This document shows, piece by piece, positions 1-9,765 of a stretch of 64,000 nt of DNA. Below the pieces are notes generated by a model. It worked only from the letters and a program-made list of their open reading frames with translations. It was not told the origin of the DNA and ran no database searches. Made by a program: the position numbers and the translations under genes. Every line of letters begins with the position of its first letter. The stretch's first letter is position 1. Source of the DNA: Psychrobacter luti (GTDB lineage: Bacteria; Pseudomonadota; Gammaproteobacteria; Pseudomonadales; Moraxellaceae); NCBI RefSeq assembly GCF_014192115.1, contig NZ_JACHXL010000006.1:39313-103312 (forward strand), in the 5' to 3' direction.

Positions 1-212
1 AAGAGCTGATTGCGAAGTTAAATGACTTAGGCGCACCTCGTGCACTAATCGTCACCAAAGAAGTTGACGAAAACTTATACTTAGCTGCTCGCAACATTCC
101 ACACGTCAATGTACTTGGTACAAACGAAGTGGATCCAGTGAGCTTGATTGCTTTTGATAAAGTAATCATGTCAGTTGAAGCTGCGAAACAATTTGAGGAA
201 GCACTAGCATGA
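1..212 (+). CDS. rplD: 50S ribosomal protein L4 (3' end only)
   Basis: The window opens inside this gene. The frame starting at base 3 gives the last 69 residues, ending in EEALA, and matches the C-terminal part of L4 (the [11 protein letters not shown] region). L4 sits in the large subunit near the exit tunnel. In E. coli it also represses its own S10 operon by acting on the leader; that leader lies outside this window. The stop codon overlaps the rplW start in an ATGA, so the two are translationally coupled. Confidence 0.95.
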   Translation, partial: ELIAKLNDLGAPRALIVTKEVDENLYLAARNIPHVNVLGTNEVDPVSLIAFDKVIMSVEAAKQFEEALA

Positions 213-559
213 ATAACGCAAGACTTTATCAGATCCTAAGAGGACCTGTATTCTCAGAGAAATCTCAAATGCTTGGCGATTCACTTGGCGTGCAGGTATT
301 TAAAATTGACTCTAACGCTACTAAGTTAGAAGTTAAAAAAGCAGTTGAGATGATGTTCGAAGGCGTTGAAGTTTTAAAAGTAAACACTTTGAATGTTAAA
401 GGTAAGACAAAGCGTTTTGGTAAGAATATCGGCCGTCGTAATGACTATAAAAAAGCCTATGTTACCTTAAAAGCTGGTCAAGATGTACAAATGGCTGATG
501 CTGGTGAAGACGTCGCAAAAACGACTGCTTCTACTAGTGAAACAGCGAACAACGAATAA
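209..559 (+). CDS. rplW: 50S ribosomal protein L23
   Basis: A 116-residue L23, which lies at the tunnel exit of the large subunit and docks trigger factor and SRP. The N-terminal region ([10 protein letters not shown]) and the basic [13 protein letters not shown] stretch are family hallmarks. The last ~15 residues (TTASTSE...) are a low-complexity acidic tail that makes it longer than the roughly 100-residue E. coli protein. It overlaps rplD by 4 bases and is followed 11 bases later by rplB, in normal S10-operon order. Confidence 0.96.
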   Translation: MNNARLYQILRGPVFSEKSQMLGDSLGVQVFKIDSNATKLEVKKAVEMMFEGVEVLKVNTLNVKGKTKRFGKNIGRRNDYKKAYVTLKAGQDVQMADAGEDVAKTTASTSETANNE

Positions 560-570
560 GGATTACACTC

Positions 571-1398
571 ATGCCTATCGTAAAAGCAAAGCCAACATCA
601 CCAGGCCGTCGTTTTGTTGAAAAAGTGGTGCATCCACACCTTTACAAAGGTCGTCCTTTTGCAGCGCTTCTCGAATCAAAAAGTAAGTCAGGTGGTCGTA
701 ACAATAATGGTCGCATCACGACTCGTCACATCGGTGGTGGTCATAAGCAACATTATCGTATTATCGATTTCAAACGTACTAAAGACAATATCCCAGCCAC
801 GGTAGAGCGTATCGAATACGATCCTAACCGTACTGCGCACATTGCTTTACTTAAGTACGCTGATGGTGAACGCCGCTATATCATTGCTGCTAAAAAACAA
901 GCAGTTGGTGATACAGTAATGTCAGGAGAGAACTCTCCAATCCGTCCAGGTAACTGTTTACCGCTGAAAAACATCCCATTGGGTACTGTTATTCACAATA
1001 TCGAACTTAAAATCGGTAAAGGTGCACAGATTGCTCGTTCTGCGGGTGCTAGCGTTCAACTACTAGGTCGTGACGGTATTTATGCTATTTTACGTCTACG
1101 TTCTGGCGAAACACGCCGTGTACACGTGAACTGCCGTGCCGTTATTGGTGAAGTTTCTAACACTGAAAACAACTTGAAATCACTTGGTAAAGCCGGTGCT
1201 TCACGTTGGCGTGGTGTTCGTCCTTCTGTTCGTGGTGTTGCTATGAACCCGGTTGATCACCCACATGGTGGTGGTGAAGGTCGTAACAAAGGTCGCCATC
1301 CAACCAGCCCTTGGGGTCAGAAGTCTAAAGGACTTAAAACGCGTCATAATAAGCGTACTGACAGTATGATCATCCGCCGCCGCGCCAAGAAGAAATAA
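571..1398 (+). CDS. rplB: 50S ribosomal protein L2
   Basis: A 275-residue L2, the usual length. L2 is a primary 23S rRNA binder needed for subunit joining and the peptidyl-transferase centre. The C-terminal segment carries the conserved [12 protein letters not shown] motif with the histidine known to matter for activity, followed by a strongly basic tail. The start is an ATG after an AAGGA-type Shine-Dalgarno. S10-operon member between rplW and rpsS. Confidence 0.98.
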   Translation: MPIVKAKPTSPGRRFVEKVVHPHLYKGRPFAALLESKSKSGGRNNNGRITTRHIGGGHKQHYRIIDFKRTKDNIPATVERIEYDPNRTAHIALLKYADGERRYIIAAKKQAVGDTVMSGENSPIRPGNCLPLKNIPLGTVIHNIELKIGKGAQIARSAGASVQLLGRDGIYAILRLRSGETRRVHVNCRAVIGEVSNTENNLKSLGKAGASRWRGVRPSVRGVAMNPVDHPHGGGEGRNKGRHPTSPWGQKSKGLKTRHNKRTDSMIIRRRAKKK

Positions 1399-1410
1399 AG
1401 GAAGAATTTC

Positions 1411-1686
1411 ATGCCTCGTTCATTGAAAAAAGGTCCATTCATAGACGCGCACTTGTTTGCCAAAGTTGAGAATGCATTAGATACCAACTCACGCAAACCA
1501 ATTAAGACTTGGTCGCGCCGCTCGATGATTTTGCCACAAATGGTTGGCCTAACTTTATCTGTTCACAACGGCCGTACTCATGTACCGGTTATCGTGAGTG
1601 AACAGATGGTTGGTCATAAACTAGGTGAATTTGCCCCGACTCGTACGTATCGTGGTCATGGCATTGACAGAAAAGCTAAGAAATAA
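1411..1686 (+). CDS. rpsS: 30S ribosomal protein S19
   Basis: A 91-residue S19 located in the head of the small subunit, next to S13. It starts [10 protein letters not shown] and contains the TWSRRSMI and PTRTYRGH motifs typical of the family. It lies 12 bases after rplB; the AAGG that follows its own stop is the ribosome-binding site of rplV. Confidence 0.98.
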   Translation: MPRSLKKGPFIDAHLFAKVENALDTNSRKPIKTWSRRSMILPQMVGLTLSVHNGRTHVPVIVSEQMVGHKLGEFAPTRTYRGHGIDRKAKK

Positions 1687-1696
1687 GGTGCTTACC

Positions 1697-2026
1697 ATGG
1701 AAGTAACTGCAAAATTACGCGGTGCCGCCATTTCGGCACAAAAAGTTAGACTCGTTGCTGATGAAGTTCGTGGCAAATCTATCGAGCGTGCTTTGGATAT
1801 CCTAACGTATAGTAATAAAAAAGGCGCTGTGTTCGTTAAGAAATGTCTTGACTCAGCCATCGCCAATGCCGAACATAACAACGGTCTAGATATTGATACT
1901 CTTAAAGTATCAACCATCTACGTTGATGAAGGCATTACGCTAAAACGTATCCTACCACGTGCTAAAGGTCGCGCTGATCGTATCAGTAAGCGTACTTGTC
2001 ACATCACTATAAAGGTAGGAGAATAA
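1697..2026 (+). CDS. rplV: 50S ribosomal protein L22
   Basis: A 109-residue L22 that lines the nascent-peptide tunnel. A longer reading frame begins inside rpsS, but the ATG at 1697 ([10 protein letters not shown]) has an AAGGTG Shine-Dalgarno 6 bases upstream and gives the normal family length, so it is chosen. The conserved C-terminal part ([13 protein letters not shown]) forms the tunnel hairpin, where macrolide-resistance changes are known in other bacteria; nothing unusual is seen here. Confidence 0.96.
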   Translation: MEVTAKLRGAAISAQKVRLVADEVRGKSIERALDILTYSNKKGAVFVKKCLDSAIANAEHNNGLDIDTLKVSTIYVDEGITLKRILPRAKGRADRISKRTCHITIKVGE

Positions 2027-2029
2027 GTT

Positions 2030-2758
2030 ATGGGTCAAAAAGTACATCCAATCGGAATTCGTCTTGGTGTTGTCAAAAAGCATAATGCAAACTGGTATGC
2101 TAACCCTAAACAATACTCAGAATACCTGATCAACGACATTCAAGTCCGCGAGTATCTACGCAAAAAACTAGATAATGCTATGATTAGCAATATCATGATT
2201 GAGCGTCCTACTGGTGCTGCTAAGATTACCATCGCCACTGCGCGTCCTGGTATTGTTATCGGTAAGAAAGGCGAAGATATCGAAAGACTTCAAAAAGAAT
2301 TGACCAAGATTATGGGCGTACCTGCTCAGGTCAACATTGAAGAAATCACTTCACCTGATCTTGATGCACGTTTGGTCGCTGATGGTATCGGCAGCCAGCT
2401 TGAGCGTCGTGTTATGTTCCGTCGTGCGATGAAACGTGCTGTACAGAACAGCATGCGCTCTGGTGCTAAAGGTATTAAAGTTGAGTTGTCTGGCCGTCTT
2501 GGCGGTGCTGAGATCGCTCGTACTGAATGGTACCGTGAAGGTCGTGTGCCATTACATACGCTCCGCGCTGATATTGACTATGCGTCAGTACGTGCAGAGA
2601 CAACTTACGGCACTATCGGTGTAAAAGTTTGGATTTTCCGTGGCGAAATCCTTGACGGCATGAACAGTGTATACAATCCCGTCAAAGAAGAGCAGACTCG
2701 TGCGCCAAAACGCCGTGGTCGTGGAAACGGAAACCGTCGAAACACAGACAGAGGTTAA
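2030..2758 (+). CDS. rpsC: 30S ribosomal protein S3
   Basis: A 242-residue S3 at the mRNA entry side of the small subunit. It starts [13 protein letters not shown], and the KH domain is marked by [13 protein letters not shown] near residues 75-87. The C-terminal tail is Arg/Gly-rich ([11 protein letters not shown]) and slightly longer than in E. coli. Only 3 bases separate it from rplV, and it precedes rplP. Confidence 0.98.
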   Translation: MGQKVHPIGIRLGVVKKHNANWYANPKQYSEYLINDIQVREYLRKKLDNAMISNIMIERPTGAAKITIATARPGIVIGKKGEDIERLQKELTKIMGVPAQVNIEEITSPDLDARLVADGIGSQLERRVMFRRAMKRAVQNSMRSGAKGIKVELSGRLGGAEIARTEWYREGRVPLHTLRADIDYASVRAETTYGTIGVKVWIFRGEILDGMNSVYNPVKEEQTRAPKRRGRGNGNRRNTDRG

Positions 2759-2761
2759 ACT

Positions 2762-3175
2762 ATGTTACAGCCAAAACGTACCAAGTTTCGTAAAATGCAC
2801 AAAGGTCGTAACACTGGGCTAGCTCATCGTGGAAGCACCGTTGCATTCGGACAAATTGGTCTAAAATCGTTGACTCGTGGTCGTATGACTGCCCGTCAAA
2901 TTGAAGCAGCACGTCGTACCATCACTCGTAAAATTAAGCGTGGCGGTAAGATTTGGATTCGTGTATTCCCAGACAAACCGATTACCAATAAACCACTAGA
3001 AGTACGTATGGGTAAAGGTAAAGGTCCTGTAGAATATTGGGTATGCGAAGTCAAGCCTGGTAAAATGCTATATGAAATCGAAGGGGTTTCAGAAGACCTT
3101 GCTCGCGAAGCGTTAACGCTTGCTGCAGCAAAACTACCCTTTAAAACTACCATTGTTAAGCGGACGATAATGTAA
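2762..3175 (+). CDS. rplP: 50S ribosomal protein L16
   Basis: A 137-residue L16, the usual length, organising the A-site region of the 50S subunit. It begins [17 protein letters not shown] and contains the [11 protein letters not shown] motif. In E. coli an arginine of L16 is hydroxylated by the JmjC enzyme RoxA (YcfD). A JmjC protein is encoded at 31750 in this window, but no link can be shown from sequence. The TAA stop shares one base with the rpmC ATG. Confidence 0.98.
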
Positions 3176-3372
3176 TGAAGATCAGTGAATTACGTGATAA
3201 ATCATTAGAAGAACTGACCCAGTTACTTGATGAAAAGCAACTTGATGCTTTCCGTATTCGTATGGCTAAAGCAACTGGTCAGTTGGGGAATACCCATGAA
3301 GTGCGTGTCAATCGTCGTGCGATTGCTCAGCTTCAGACTTTGATTAACGAGAAACAACGAGGCGACTCATGA
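3175..3372 (+). CDS. rpmC: 50S ribosomal protein L29
   Basis: A 65-residue L29, an all-helical protein near the tunnel exit that contacts L23. It starts [10 protein letters not shown] and contains the RxxIAxLxT core ([13 protein letters not shown]). It overlaps rplP by one base and rpsQ by four (ATGA), so all three are probably translationally coupled. Confidence 0.97.
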
Positions 3373-3644
3373 GCGATAACAATCAAACAGAGACCAATGC
3401 TAGCGTATTGACAGGACGAGTTGTCAGCGACAAGATGGACAAGTCCATCACAGTTTTGATTGAGCGTCTGGTTCGTCATCCTTTGTATGGCAAACAGCTT
3501 CGTCGTTCTACAAAAATCAAGGCTCATGATGAGAATAACGTTTGCCAACAAGGCGACCTTGTCCGCATCAAAGAAACGCGTCCAATCTCAAAAACCAAGT
3601 CTTGGACTTTGGTTGAAGTGGTTGAAAAAGTAGAAAAAATCTAA
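3369..3644 (+). CDS. rpsQ: 30S ribosomal protein S17
   Basis: A 91-residue S17, a primary 16S rRNA binder with an OB fold. The family motif [18 protein letters not shown] and the later [12 protein letters not shown] segment are clear. It is the last gene of the S10 operon. A 181-base gap with promoter-like signals follows before rplN. Confidence 0.97.
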
Positions 3645-3649
3645 GTAAA

Positions 3650-3678
3650 TTGCATTAAAAGCCAGAAGCTGTTAAAAT
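3650..3678 (+). promoter_or_regulatory. Candidate spc operon promoter
   Basis: TTGCAT (3650-3655), a 17-base spacer, then TAAAAT (3673-3678). It lies immediately after rpsQ and about 150 bases before rplN, the place where E. coli has its spc promoter. Found by eye; not tested. Confidence 0.55.
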
Positions 3679-3730
3679 AGCCGCCTTTTTAAGGATGCTG
3701 ATTGCGCCGAGCGTATATCACTCACATTAA

Positions 3731-3769
3731 GAGTAGCAGCGGTTATTATTATTAAAATGCCGACTACTC
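3731..3769 (+). promoter_or_regulatory. Hairpin in the rplN (spc) leader
   Basis: GAGTAG (3731-3736) pairs with CTACTC (3764-3769), extended inward by a CGG/CCG pairing, around an AT-rich loop. It lies in the untranslated leader between the candidate promoter and rplN. No T-run follows, so a structured leader is more likely than a terminator. Confidence 0.35.
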
Positions 3770-3825
3770 ATACTGTGCTAGCGGCAGCAACTGGTTTTTA
3801 TTGCTCATACGTGTGGAGTAACGCT

Positions 3826-4194
3826 ATGATTCAGGTTGAATCGATGCTGGAAGTTGCAGATAATAGCGGTGCAAGACGAGTTCAGTGCATTAAAGTACTG
3901 GGTGGCTCTCATCGTCGTTATGCATCAGTTGGCGACATTATTAAAGTAACGGTTAAAGAAGCCATTCCTCGTGGTCGTGTTAAAAAAGGCGACGTGATGA
4001 ATGCTGTAGTTGTACGTACCAAAAAAGGCGTTCGTCGTCCTGATGGTTCTGTTCTGCGTTTTGACGACAATGCTGCGGTATTGTTGAACCAAAACAAAGC
4101 ACCGATTGCAACTCGTATTTTTGGACCGGTAACTCGTGAACTACGTGGTGATCAGTTTATGAAAATTGTATCACTAGCACCAGAAGTATTGTGA
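3826..4194 (+). CDS. rplN: 50S ribosomal protein L14
   Basis: A 122-residue L14 that forms an intersubunit bridge. The frame is open 69 bases further upstream, but the ATG at 3826 ([17 protein letters not shown]) gives the exact family length and a GGAG ribosome-binding site precedes it, so it is chosen. Motifs [13 protein letters not shown] and the C-terminal FGPVTRELR are typical. It is the first gene of the spc operon. Confidence 0.97.
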   Translation: MIQVESMLEVADNSGARRVQCIKVLGGSHRRYASVGDIIKVTVKEAIPRGRVKKGDVMNAVVVRTKKGVRRPDGSVLRFDDNAAVLLNQNKAPIATRIFGPVTRELRGDQFMKIVSLAPEVL

Positions 4195-4202
4195 GGTAAT
4201 CC

Positions 4203-4520
4203 ATGTCAAAATTACGTAAAGGCGATACAGTTATCGTGATTGCTGGGAAAGACAAAGGCAAGCAAGGTACTGTACAAGCTGTAAAAAACGATCGTATTAA
4301 AGTTGAAGGCATTAATATTGTCACTAAACATCAGAAGCCAAATCAGGCAACTGGCGTTGAAGGTGGCATTCTTAAGCAAGAAGCTTTTCTGCATATCTCA
4401 AATGTCGCAATATTAAATGCGCAAACCCAAAAAGCTGATCGTATTACTTATCAGTTCGGCGAAGACGGCAAGAAACAACGCGTCTATCGTTCGAACGGTG
4501 AAGTAGTGGCGACTGCGTAA
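4203..4520 (+). CDS. rplX: 50S ribosomal protein L24
   Basis: A 105-residue L24, an assembly initiator that binds the 5' end of 23S rRNA. The KOW motif is near the N-terminus (KGDTVIVIAGKDKGKQGTV), and GINIVTKHQKP follows. It begins 8 bases after rplN and precedes rplE, as in E. coli. Confidence 0.97.
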   Translation: MSKLRKGDTVIVIAGKDKGKQGTVQAVKNDRIKVEGINIVTKHQKPNQATGVEGGILKQEAFLHISNVAILNAQTQKADRITYQFGEDGKKQRVYRSNGEVVATA

Positions 4521-4541
4521 GACACTAAGGGTGTAATGGTA

Positions 4542-5078
4542 ATGGCAAGATTAAAATCTTTATATAACGAAGAATTAAAGCAGCAAATCAAAGAAGAGCT
4601 TGGTTTGGCGAACGTGATGCAGGTGCCTAAAATCACTAAAATCACACTAAACATGGGTGTAGGCGGCGCGTCTCAAGACAAGAAATTGCTTGAAGGTGCA
4701 GTAGCTGACATGACCGCTATCGCTGGTCAAAAACCTGTTGTCACCAAAGCGCGTAAATCAGTTGCTGGCTTTAAAATTCGTGAAGAATGGCCAATTGGCT
4801 GTAAAGTAACGCTACGCGGTGAGCAAATGTACGAATTTTTAGATCGTCTCATTGCCATTGCAATTCCTCGTATTCGTGATTTCCGCGGTTTTTCACCTAA
4901 AGCCTTTGACGGACGTGGTAACTACTCATTGGGTATCAAAGAACAAATTGTATTCCCAGAAGTAGACTTTGACAAGATTGATCGTATCCGCGGTATGGAT
5001 GTGACAATCACCACGTCAGCTGGTACTGATGAAGAAGGTCGTGCGTTGCTTAAAGCATTCGGCTTCCCATTTAAATAA
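4542..5078 (+). CDS. rplE: 50S ribosomal protein L5
   Basis: A 178-residue L5, part of the 5S rRNA complex, touching tRNA in the P site. Motifs: [26 protein letters not shown] and IPRIRDFRG. Two ATGs are possible, 4536 and 4542; the second gives MARLKSLY, which aligns with the family N-terminus and is better spaced from the AAGG. In E. coli, S8 represses the spc operon by binding mRNA at the start of this gene; that structure was not checked here. Confidence 0.95.
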   Translation: MARLKSLYNEELKQQIKEELGLANVMQVPKITKITLNMGVGGASQDKKLLEGAVADMTAIAGQKPVVTKARKSVAGFKIREEWPIGCKVTLRGEQMYEFLDRLIAIAIPRIRDFRGFSPKAFDGRGNYSLGIKEQIVFPEVDFDKIDRIRGMDVTITTSAGTDEEGRALLKAFGFPFK

Positions 5079-5090
5079 GGTAAAGACGTT

Positions 5091-5396
5091 ATGGCAAAGA
5101 AGAGCATGATTAACCGCGAATTAAAGCGCGAAAAAATGGTTGCTAAATACGCTGACAAGCGTATCAAGCTAAAAGAAACTATCAGTGATATGACTGCAAG
5201 TGACGAAACTCGTATGGAAGCGATGTTAGAGCTACAAGCTCTACCACGTAACGCATCACCAGTACGTCTGCGCAATCGTTGTGCTATCACAGGTCGTCCT
5301 CACGGTTACTTCCGCAAGTTTGGCTTATCACGCAATATGCTGCGTGAGCGTGTCATGCAAGGCGATGTGCCTGGTGTTCGTAAAGCAAGCTGGTAA
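5091..5396 (+). CDS. rpsN: 30S ribosomal protein S14 (zinc-free type)
   Basis: A 101-residue S14 in the head of the 30S subunit. The length and the absence of a CxxC...CxxC finger show it to be the long zinc-independent form. The C-terminal [21 protein letters not shown] region is diagnostic. Normal spc position between rplE and rpsH. Confidence 0.97.
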   Translation: MAKKSMINRELKREKMVAKYADKRIKLKETISDMTASDETRMEAMLELQALPRNASPVRLRNRCAITGRPHGYFRKFGLSRNMLRERVMQGDVPGVRKASW

Positions 5397-5407
5397 GGAG
5401 TAACTAT

Positions 5408-5806
5408 ATGAGTATGCAAGATACCGTTGGGGATATGCTAACCCGTATTCGTAACGCACAAACGGCCAATAAAGTATCGGTAGCAATGCCGAGCTCTAAG
5501 CTACGTAAATCAATCGCTGACTTATTGGTTAGTGAAGGTTATGTAGCGAACGCTGTTGTTACTGAAGAAGACAACAACAAAGCAACTTTATCTATCGAAT
5601 TGAAATATTTCGAAGGCAAACCTGTTATCGAAACGATTCAACGTTTTAGCCGTCCTGGTTTACGCCAGCATCGCGGTAAAGACGCTATCCCTACTGTTAA
5701 ACAAGGTATGGGTGTTGCTATCGTATCAACTAGCCAAGGTATCATGAGCGATCGTGCTGCACGCGCTGCTGGTATCGGTGGTGAAATCGTTGCATTCGTT
5801 GCCTAA
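5408..5806 (+). CDS. rpsH: 30S ribosomal protein S8
   Basis: A 132-residue S8 binding the central domain of 16S rRNA; in E. coli it is also the translational repressor of the spc operon. It starts [18 protein letters not shown] and ends with the conserved [20 protein letters not shown] block. An unusual 224-base gap follows before rplF; in E. coli the corresponding gap is only a few bases. Confidence 0.97.
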   Translation: MSMQDTVGDMLTRIRNAQTANKVSVAMPSSKLRKSIADLLVSEGYVANAVVTEEDNNKATLSIELKYFEGKPVIETIQRFSRPGLRQHRGKDAIPTVKQGMGVAIVSTSQGIMSDRAARAAGIGGEIVAFVA

Positions 5807-5855
5807 TTAGCAGTTGTTGCTATGGGTAATGAGACGATAAAGTCTACTTGAACCC

Positions 5856-5900
5856 CTTTGAGATACTGGTAACTCTACATAGAGTTCACGAATTTCAAAG
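5856..5900 (+). promoter_or_regulatory. Two-part hairpin between rpsH and rplF
   Basis: Outer arms CTTTGA (5856-5861) and TCAAAG (5895-5900) enclose a perfect inner hairpin, AACTCT (5871-5876) and AGAGTT (5881-5886), with loop ACAT. It lies inside the untranslated spacer of the spc transcript, so it could be a protein-binding or processing site. Found by eye. Confidence 0.35.
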
Positions 5901-5959
5901 AAAGCTAAGCATTTGATATTGATAAAATTGAATGATGTTTATTGGGAACAATTATGCTA

Positions 5960-5991
5960 AACTAGCAGGCTTTTTAGCCTGTTAGTTTTTT
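5960..5991 (+). terminator. Terminator-like hairpin inside the spc operon
   Basis: Arms AACTAGCAGGCT (5960-5971) and AGCCTGTTAGTT (5976-5987) form a 12-bp stem with one G-U pair and a TTTT loop, then a run of six T. It has the form of an intrinsic terminator, only 40 bases before the rplF start. It could reduce transcription of the distal spc genes or of secY. A weak promoter candidate (TTGAAT at about 5929) lies just upstream. Confidence 0.6.
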
Positions 5992-6030
5992 CGCTAATAT
6001 AAAGAAGTTAATTTTTTAAGGAATATTCCT

Positions 6031-6564
6031 ATGTCTCGTGTGGCTAAAGCCCCAGTGACGCTGCCAAACGGCGTAAGCGTTACTTTGAACGATCGGCAGG
6101 TCGAAGTTAAAGGCAAGAACGGCAATTTGTCTTTACGCCTGCATGATTTGGTCGAGCTGAAACAGGAAGATGATGCAATCATTTTCTCACCTACAGTCGA
6201 TTCAAAAGAAGCCATGATGCATACTGGCACCATGCGCGCTCTGCTTAACAACTATGTTACAGGCGTTAATGAAGGCTTCGAAAGACGTCTTCAACTAATT
6301 GGTGTTGGTTATCGTGCTCAAGCTACTGGTAATAAAGTAACGCTAAACGTTGGTTACTCACATCCAGTAGAATATACGTTACCTGAAGGTGTATCGGCTG
6401 AAACACCAACGCAAACTGAAATTGTTTTGAAATCAAACAATAAGCAGCAGCTTGGTCAAGCAGCGGCTAATATCCGCGCTTTCCGCCCACCAGAGCCTTA
6501 CAAAGGTAAAGGTATTCGTTATAGTGACGAGCATGTGATTCGCAAAGAAGCCAAGAAAAAATAA
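6031..6564 (+). CDS. rplF: 50S ribosomal protein L6
   Basis: A 177-residue L6 near the sarcin-ricin loop of the large subunit. It carries the two tandem L6 folds; the N-terminal part starts MSRVAKAPV and the C-terminal one ends [17 protein letters not shown] lies 8 bases before the ATG. It follows the unusual spacer with a terminator-like hairpin. Confidence 0.97.
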   Translation: MSRVAKAPVTLPNGVSVTLNDRQVEVKGKNGNLSLRLHDLVELKQEDDAIIFSPTVDSKEAMMHTGTMRALLNNYVTGVNEGFERRLQLIGVGYRAQATGNKVTLNVGYSHPVEYTLPEGVSAETPTQTEIVLKSNNKQQLGQAAANIRAFRPPEPYKGKGIRYSDEHVIRKEAKKK

Positions 6565-6575
6565 GGTGAGTTGAA

Positions 6576-6926
6576 ATGTTTGATAAAAAAGCAGCTCGTC
6601 TACGTCGAGCTAAGAAAACCCGCGCACATATCCGTTTCTTGGGCGTTCATCGTCTAACGGTTAACCGTACGCCGAAACACATTTATGCCCAGATTATCTC
6701 TCCGAACGGTGGTGAAGTGATTGCTCAGGCATCTACCTTAGACAGCAGTTTGCGTTCAGGCGCGACTGGTAACGCTGATGCAGCGACGTCTGTGGGCCAA
6801 TTGATCGCAGAACGCGCAAAAGCAGCTGGTATCACTAAAGTTGCCTTTGACCGTAGTGGTTTTAAATATCATGGTCGAGTAAAAGCTTTAGCTGAAGCTG
6901 CTCGCGAAAACGGATTGGAGTTTTAA
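6576..6926 (+). CDS. rplR: 50S ribosomal protein L18
   Basis: A 116-residue L18 that binds 5S rRNA with L5. Typical segments are [12 protein letters not shown] near the N-terminus and the C-terminal [21 protein letters not shown]. It is placed 11 bases after rplF and 2 bases before rpsE, as in other spc operons. Confidence 0.97.
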   Translation: MFDKKAARLRRAKKTRAHIRFLGVHRLTVNRTPKHIYAQIISPNGGEVIAQASTLDSSLRSGATGNADAATSVGQLIAERAKAAGITKVAFDRSGFKYHGRVKALAEAARENGLEF

Positions 6927-6928
6927 TC

Positions 6929-7444
6929 ATGGCTAGAAATGATAAAAATGATAAAAATGAACAGACTGACGGTCTAGTAGAACGCTTAGTTACCGTTGAT
7001 CGCGTTGCAAAAGTTGTTAAAGGTGGTCGTATTTTCTCTTTCACCGCGCTAACTGTAGTTGGTGATGGCAATGGTCGTGTTGGTTTTGGTCGCGGTAAAG
7101 CACGTGAAGTGCCAGCTGCTATTCAAAAAGCACTAGAAGCTGCCAAACGTAATATGATTACTGTTGAGCTAAATGATGCAACTTTGTATCATCCAATCAA
7201 AGCACGTCATGGTGCTAGTAAAGTTTATATGCAACCTGCATCTGAAGGTACTGGCGTAATCGCTGGTGGCGCAATGCGTGCTGTATTAGAAGTTGCTGGT
7301 GTCAAAGATGTTTTGACTAAATGTTATGGTTCTACCAATACCGCTAACGTTGTTCGCGCAACGTTCAATGGTTTACGTGATATGTCAACTCCAGAAAAGA
7401 TGGCAGCGAAACGTGGTAAATCTGTAGACGAAATCTTGGGTTAA
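6929..7444 (+). CDS. rpsE: 30S ribosomal protein S5
   Basis: A 171-residue S5 at the decoding and mRNA-entry side of the 30S subunit, involved in fidelity. The double-stranded RNA-binding part ([19 protein letters not shown]) is followed by the [18 protein letters not shown] loop. The first ten residues are an extra Asn/Asp/Lys-rich stretch. Confidence 0.97.
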   Translation: MARNDKNDKNEQTDGLVERLVTVDRVAKVVKGGRIFSFTALTVVGDGNGRVGFGRGKAREVPAAIQKALEAAKRNMITVELNDATLYHPIKARHGASKVYMQPASEGTGVIAGGAMRAVLEVAGVKDVLTKCYGSTNTANVVRATFNGLRDMSTPEKMAAKRGKSVDEILG

Positions 7445-7464
7445 CTTAGACTAGGTGAGTTACG

Positions 7465-7644
7465 ATGAAAAAAATGAAAGTCACTCAATTTAAATCGGGT
7501 GCCCATCGCCTCAAGAGCCACAAAGCGAGCTTGAAAGGATTGGGTTTACGCCGTATTAATCATACTGTTGAAGTAGAAGATACTCCTTCAACACGTGGTA
7601 TGGTCAATCGCGTCAACTACATGGTAAAAGTGGAGGAAGCGTAA
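7465..7644 (+). CDS. rpmD: 50S ribosomal protein L30
   Basis: A short 59-residue gene starting [12 protein letters not shown] and containing the [11 protein letters not shown] core of L30. A GGTGAG Shine-Dalgarno precedes the ATG at 7465; an internal ATG at 7474 is an alternative start. Its stop shares one base with the rplO ATG. Its position between rpsE and rplO is the standard spc order. Confidence 0.96.
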   Translation: MKKMKVTQFKSGAHRLKSHKASLKGLGLRRINHTVEVEDTPSTRGMVNRVNYMVKVEEA

Positions 7645-8084
7645 TGGGACTTAGATTAAATGAATTATCACCAGGTGTTGGCGCAAAGAAAACTGCCCAA
7701 CGTCGTGGTCGCGGTATCGGTTCAGGTCTTGGTAAGACTGGTGGTCGTGGTGTAAAAGGTCAGAAATCTCGTTCAGGTTCTAGCATTCGCTCAGGATTTG
7801 AAGGTGGTCAAATGCCTTTATATCGCCGTCTACCAAAATTTGGTTTTACCAGTAAAATGGCAATGACAACTGCTGAAGTTCGTCTGTCTGAACTGAATAA
7901 AATCGAAGGCGATGTGGTTAGCATTGAAACATTGAAAGCTGCTAACCTTATCCGTCATGACATGAAACGCGCTCGTATTATGTTGTCAGGCGAAGTTACT
8001 AAAGCTTATACCTTTAAAGGTATCAAAGTGACTAAAGGCGCCAAGCAAGCAATCGAAGCTGCTGGTGGTAGCATCGAGGAGTAG
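7644..8084 (+). CDS. rplO: 50S ribosomal protein L15
   Basis: A 146-residue L15, a late-assembly protein that penetrates the 50S core. The N-terminal Gly/Arg/Lys-rich extension ([22 protein letters not shown]) and the [15 protein letters not shown] motif are diagnostic. It overlaps rpmD by one base, and its 3' end carries the Shine-Dalgarno of secY. Confidence 0.97.
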   Translation: MGLRLNELSPGVGAKKTAQRRGRGIGSGLGKTGGRGVKGQKSRSGSSIRSGFEGGQMPLYRRLPKFGFTSKMAMTTAEVRLSELNKIEGDVVSIETLKAANLIRHDMKRARIMLSGEVTKAYTFKGIKVTKGAKQAIEAAGGSIEE

Positions 8085-8088
8085 TAAC

Positions 8089-9435
8089 GTGTCAAAACAA
8101 TCAATGTCATCGGCTGGTATACCGCTCAATCCATTTGCATTTATACGTAAGTATGATGAATTATGGACGCGTTTATTATTCTTAATCGGCGCATTGATTG
8201 TTTATCGTTTAGGGTCACATATTCCAGTGCCGGGCATCAATCCGGTTAACTTGGCTGATCTGTTTTCGCGCAACGAAAATACCATTTTGAGCATGTTTAA
8301 CATGTTCTCAGGTGGTGCACTAGAGCGTATGTCTATTATGGCGCTTGGCATCATGCCATATATTTCAGCATCGATTATTGTACAGATGATGTCTGCAGTA
8401 TTGCCATCGCTTGAAGCCCTCAAAAAAGAAGGTGAAGCGGGACGACGTAAGCTAAACAAGTATACCCGTCAGGGCACACTTGCTTTAGCACTAGTACAGT
8501 CATTAGGAATGTGTGCTGGCTTAATCAGTCAGAATCTTACTTTATCGTCTGGACTAACCTTTTATATTCCAGCGGTTACCTCATTGGTAGCTGGCGCTAT
8601 GTTCTTAATGTGGCTTGGTGAGCAGATTACAGAGCGCGGCGTAGGTAATGGTATCTCAATGCTCATTTTTGCGAGTATTGTGGCTGGTACGCCAGGTATG
8701 ATTTCGCAGTCTATTGAACAGGTCAATCAAGGGCAGATGAACTTGATTGTACTCTTTATCTTTGTATTGCTAGGCATCGCGGTGACCGCCGGTATCGTTT
8801 ATATTGAACGTGCTCAGCGCCGTGTACCCGTAAACTATGCGCAGAAGCAACAACAAGGTCGCAAGATATATGCTCAGCAGCAGTCACATTTGCCGTTGAA
8901 GCTGAACATGGCAGGGGTTATCCCAGCCATTTTTGCTAGCTCGTTATTGTTGTTTCCAGCAAGTTTAGGGCAGTGGGTTGGTCAATCGGCTGATCCTACC
9001 TTAACGCAAAAGATATTGCAGAATATGGCATTGGTGTTGTCTCCAGGACAGCCGCTATATTTGGTTCTGTTTGGTGCAATGATTATTTTCTTTTGTTACT
9101 TCTATACGGCTTTGGTATTTAGTCCACGTGAAGTTGCAGAGAACCTTAAACGTAGTGGTGCGTATATCCCAGGTATTCGCCCCGGACAACAAACTCAGCG
9201 TTACCTCGATCATGTATTAAACCGACTGACCTTTATTGGCGCGATGTATATGACGGTTATTTGTTTAATGCCAATGGTCGTCCAGTCATCGTTTGGTGTA
9301 CCGTTTCAACTTGGTGGTACGTCGTTACTGATTATGGTGGTTGTGGTGATGGACTTCATCTCGCAAATCCAAGCGCATTTGATGACCCATCAATATCATG
9401 ATCAGACGTTAATTCAATCGCCCACTCAACCTTAA
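8089..9435 (+). CDS. secY: Protein translocase subunit SecY
   Basis: The channel-forming core of the Sec translocon in the inner membrane, working with SecE, SecG and SecA. The protein is about 448 residues, with the expected ten membrane helices; [14 protein letters not shown] and [19 protein letters not shown] are conserved SecY blocks. The start chosen is GTG 8089, because GAGGAG ends 7 bases before it; an ATG at 8104 is less well placed. It is co-transcribed behind rplO, as in most bacteria. Confidence 0.96.
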   Translation: MSKQSMSSAGIPLNPFAFIRKYDELWTRLLFLIGALIVYRLGSHIPVPGINPVNLADLFSRNENTILSMFNMFSGGALERMSIMALGIMPYISASIIVQMMSAVLPSLEALKKEGEAGRRKLNKYTRQGTLALALVQSLGMCAGLISQNLTLSSGLTFYIPAVTSLVAGAMFLMWLGEQITERGVGNGISMLIFASIVAGTPGMISQSIEQVNQGQMNLIVLFIFVLLGIAVTAGIVYIERAQRRVPVNYAQKQQQGRKIYAQQQSHLPLKLNMAGVIPAIFASSLLLFPASLGQWVGQSADPTLTQKILQNMALVLSPGQPLYLVLFGAMIIFFCYFYTALVFSPREVAENLKRSGAYIPGIRPGQQTQRYLDHVLNRLTFIGAMYMTVICLMPMVVQSSFGVPFQLGGTSLLIMVVVVMDFISQIQAHLMTHQYHDQTLIQSPTQP

Positions 9436-9467
9436 ATGAGCGGTACGATATCTCAAAGGAGTATGCT

Positions 9468-9584
9468 ATGAAAGTTCAAGCATCAGTTAAGAAGATTTGT
9501 GGTAGCTGTAAAGTTGTGCGCCGTAAAGGCCGTGTACATATTATTTGTACTGCAGAACCTCGCCACAAGCAACGTCAAGGTTAA
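9468..9584 (+). CDS. rpmJ: 50S ribosomal protein L36 (zinc-binding type)
   Basis: A 38-residue gene starting [15 protein letters not shown] and ending EPRHKQRQG. The zinc ligands CxxC, a later Cys and a His (C11, C14, C27 and H33) are all present, so this is the C+ paralogue. An AAGGAG ribosome-binding site precedes it. Last gene of the spc operon. Confidence 0.95.
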   Translation: MKVQASVKKICGSCKVVRRKGRVHIICTAEPRHKQRQG

Positions 9585-9646
9585 TACTTTAATAGGGCAA
9601 CGCGCTAAGCTTGTGCTATTAATTAAATTAATACTTGAAAAATGAC

Positions 9647-9668
9647 GGCGGATGGGATATCATCCGCC
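9647..9668 (+). promoter_or_regulatory. GC-rich hairpin in the rpmJ-rpsM gap
   Basis: GGCGGATG (9647-9654), loop GGATAT, CATCCGCC (9661-9668): a perfect 8-bp stem, and the most GC-rich structure in an AT-rich gap. No T-run follows. It lies upstream of rpsM, where E. coli has the S4-binding leader of the alpha operon. It could be a leader structure or a Rho-dependent end of the spc transcript. Confidence 0.4.
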
Positions 9669-9765
9669 ACTTGCCGTAGTTTATGCAAAATCTTTTATAA
9701 CATGGTCAATGAATGGGCTTGGTTACCAAGTCAAAACAGCGATAATAATTATAAAAGCTTTAGTA

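Noticed and set aside
1625..1696. Longer start for rplV within rpsS
   Set aside because: It would add 24 residues absent from the L22 family; ATG 1697 has the ribosome-binding site.
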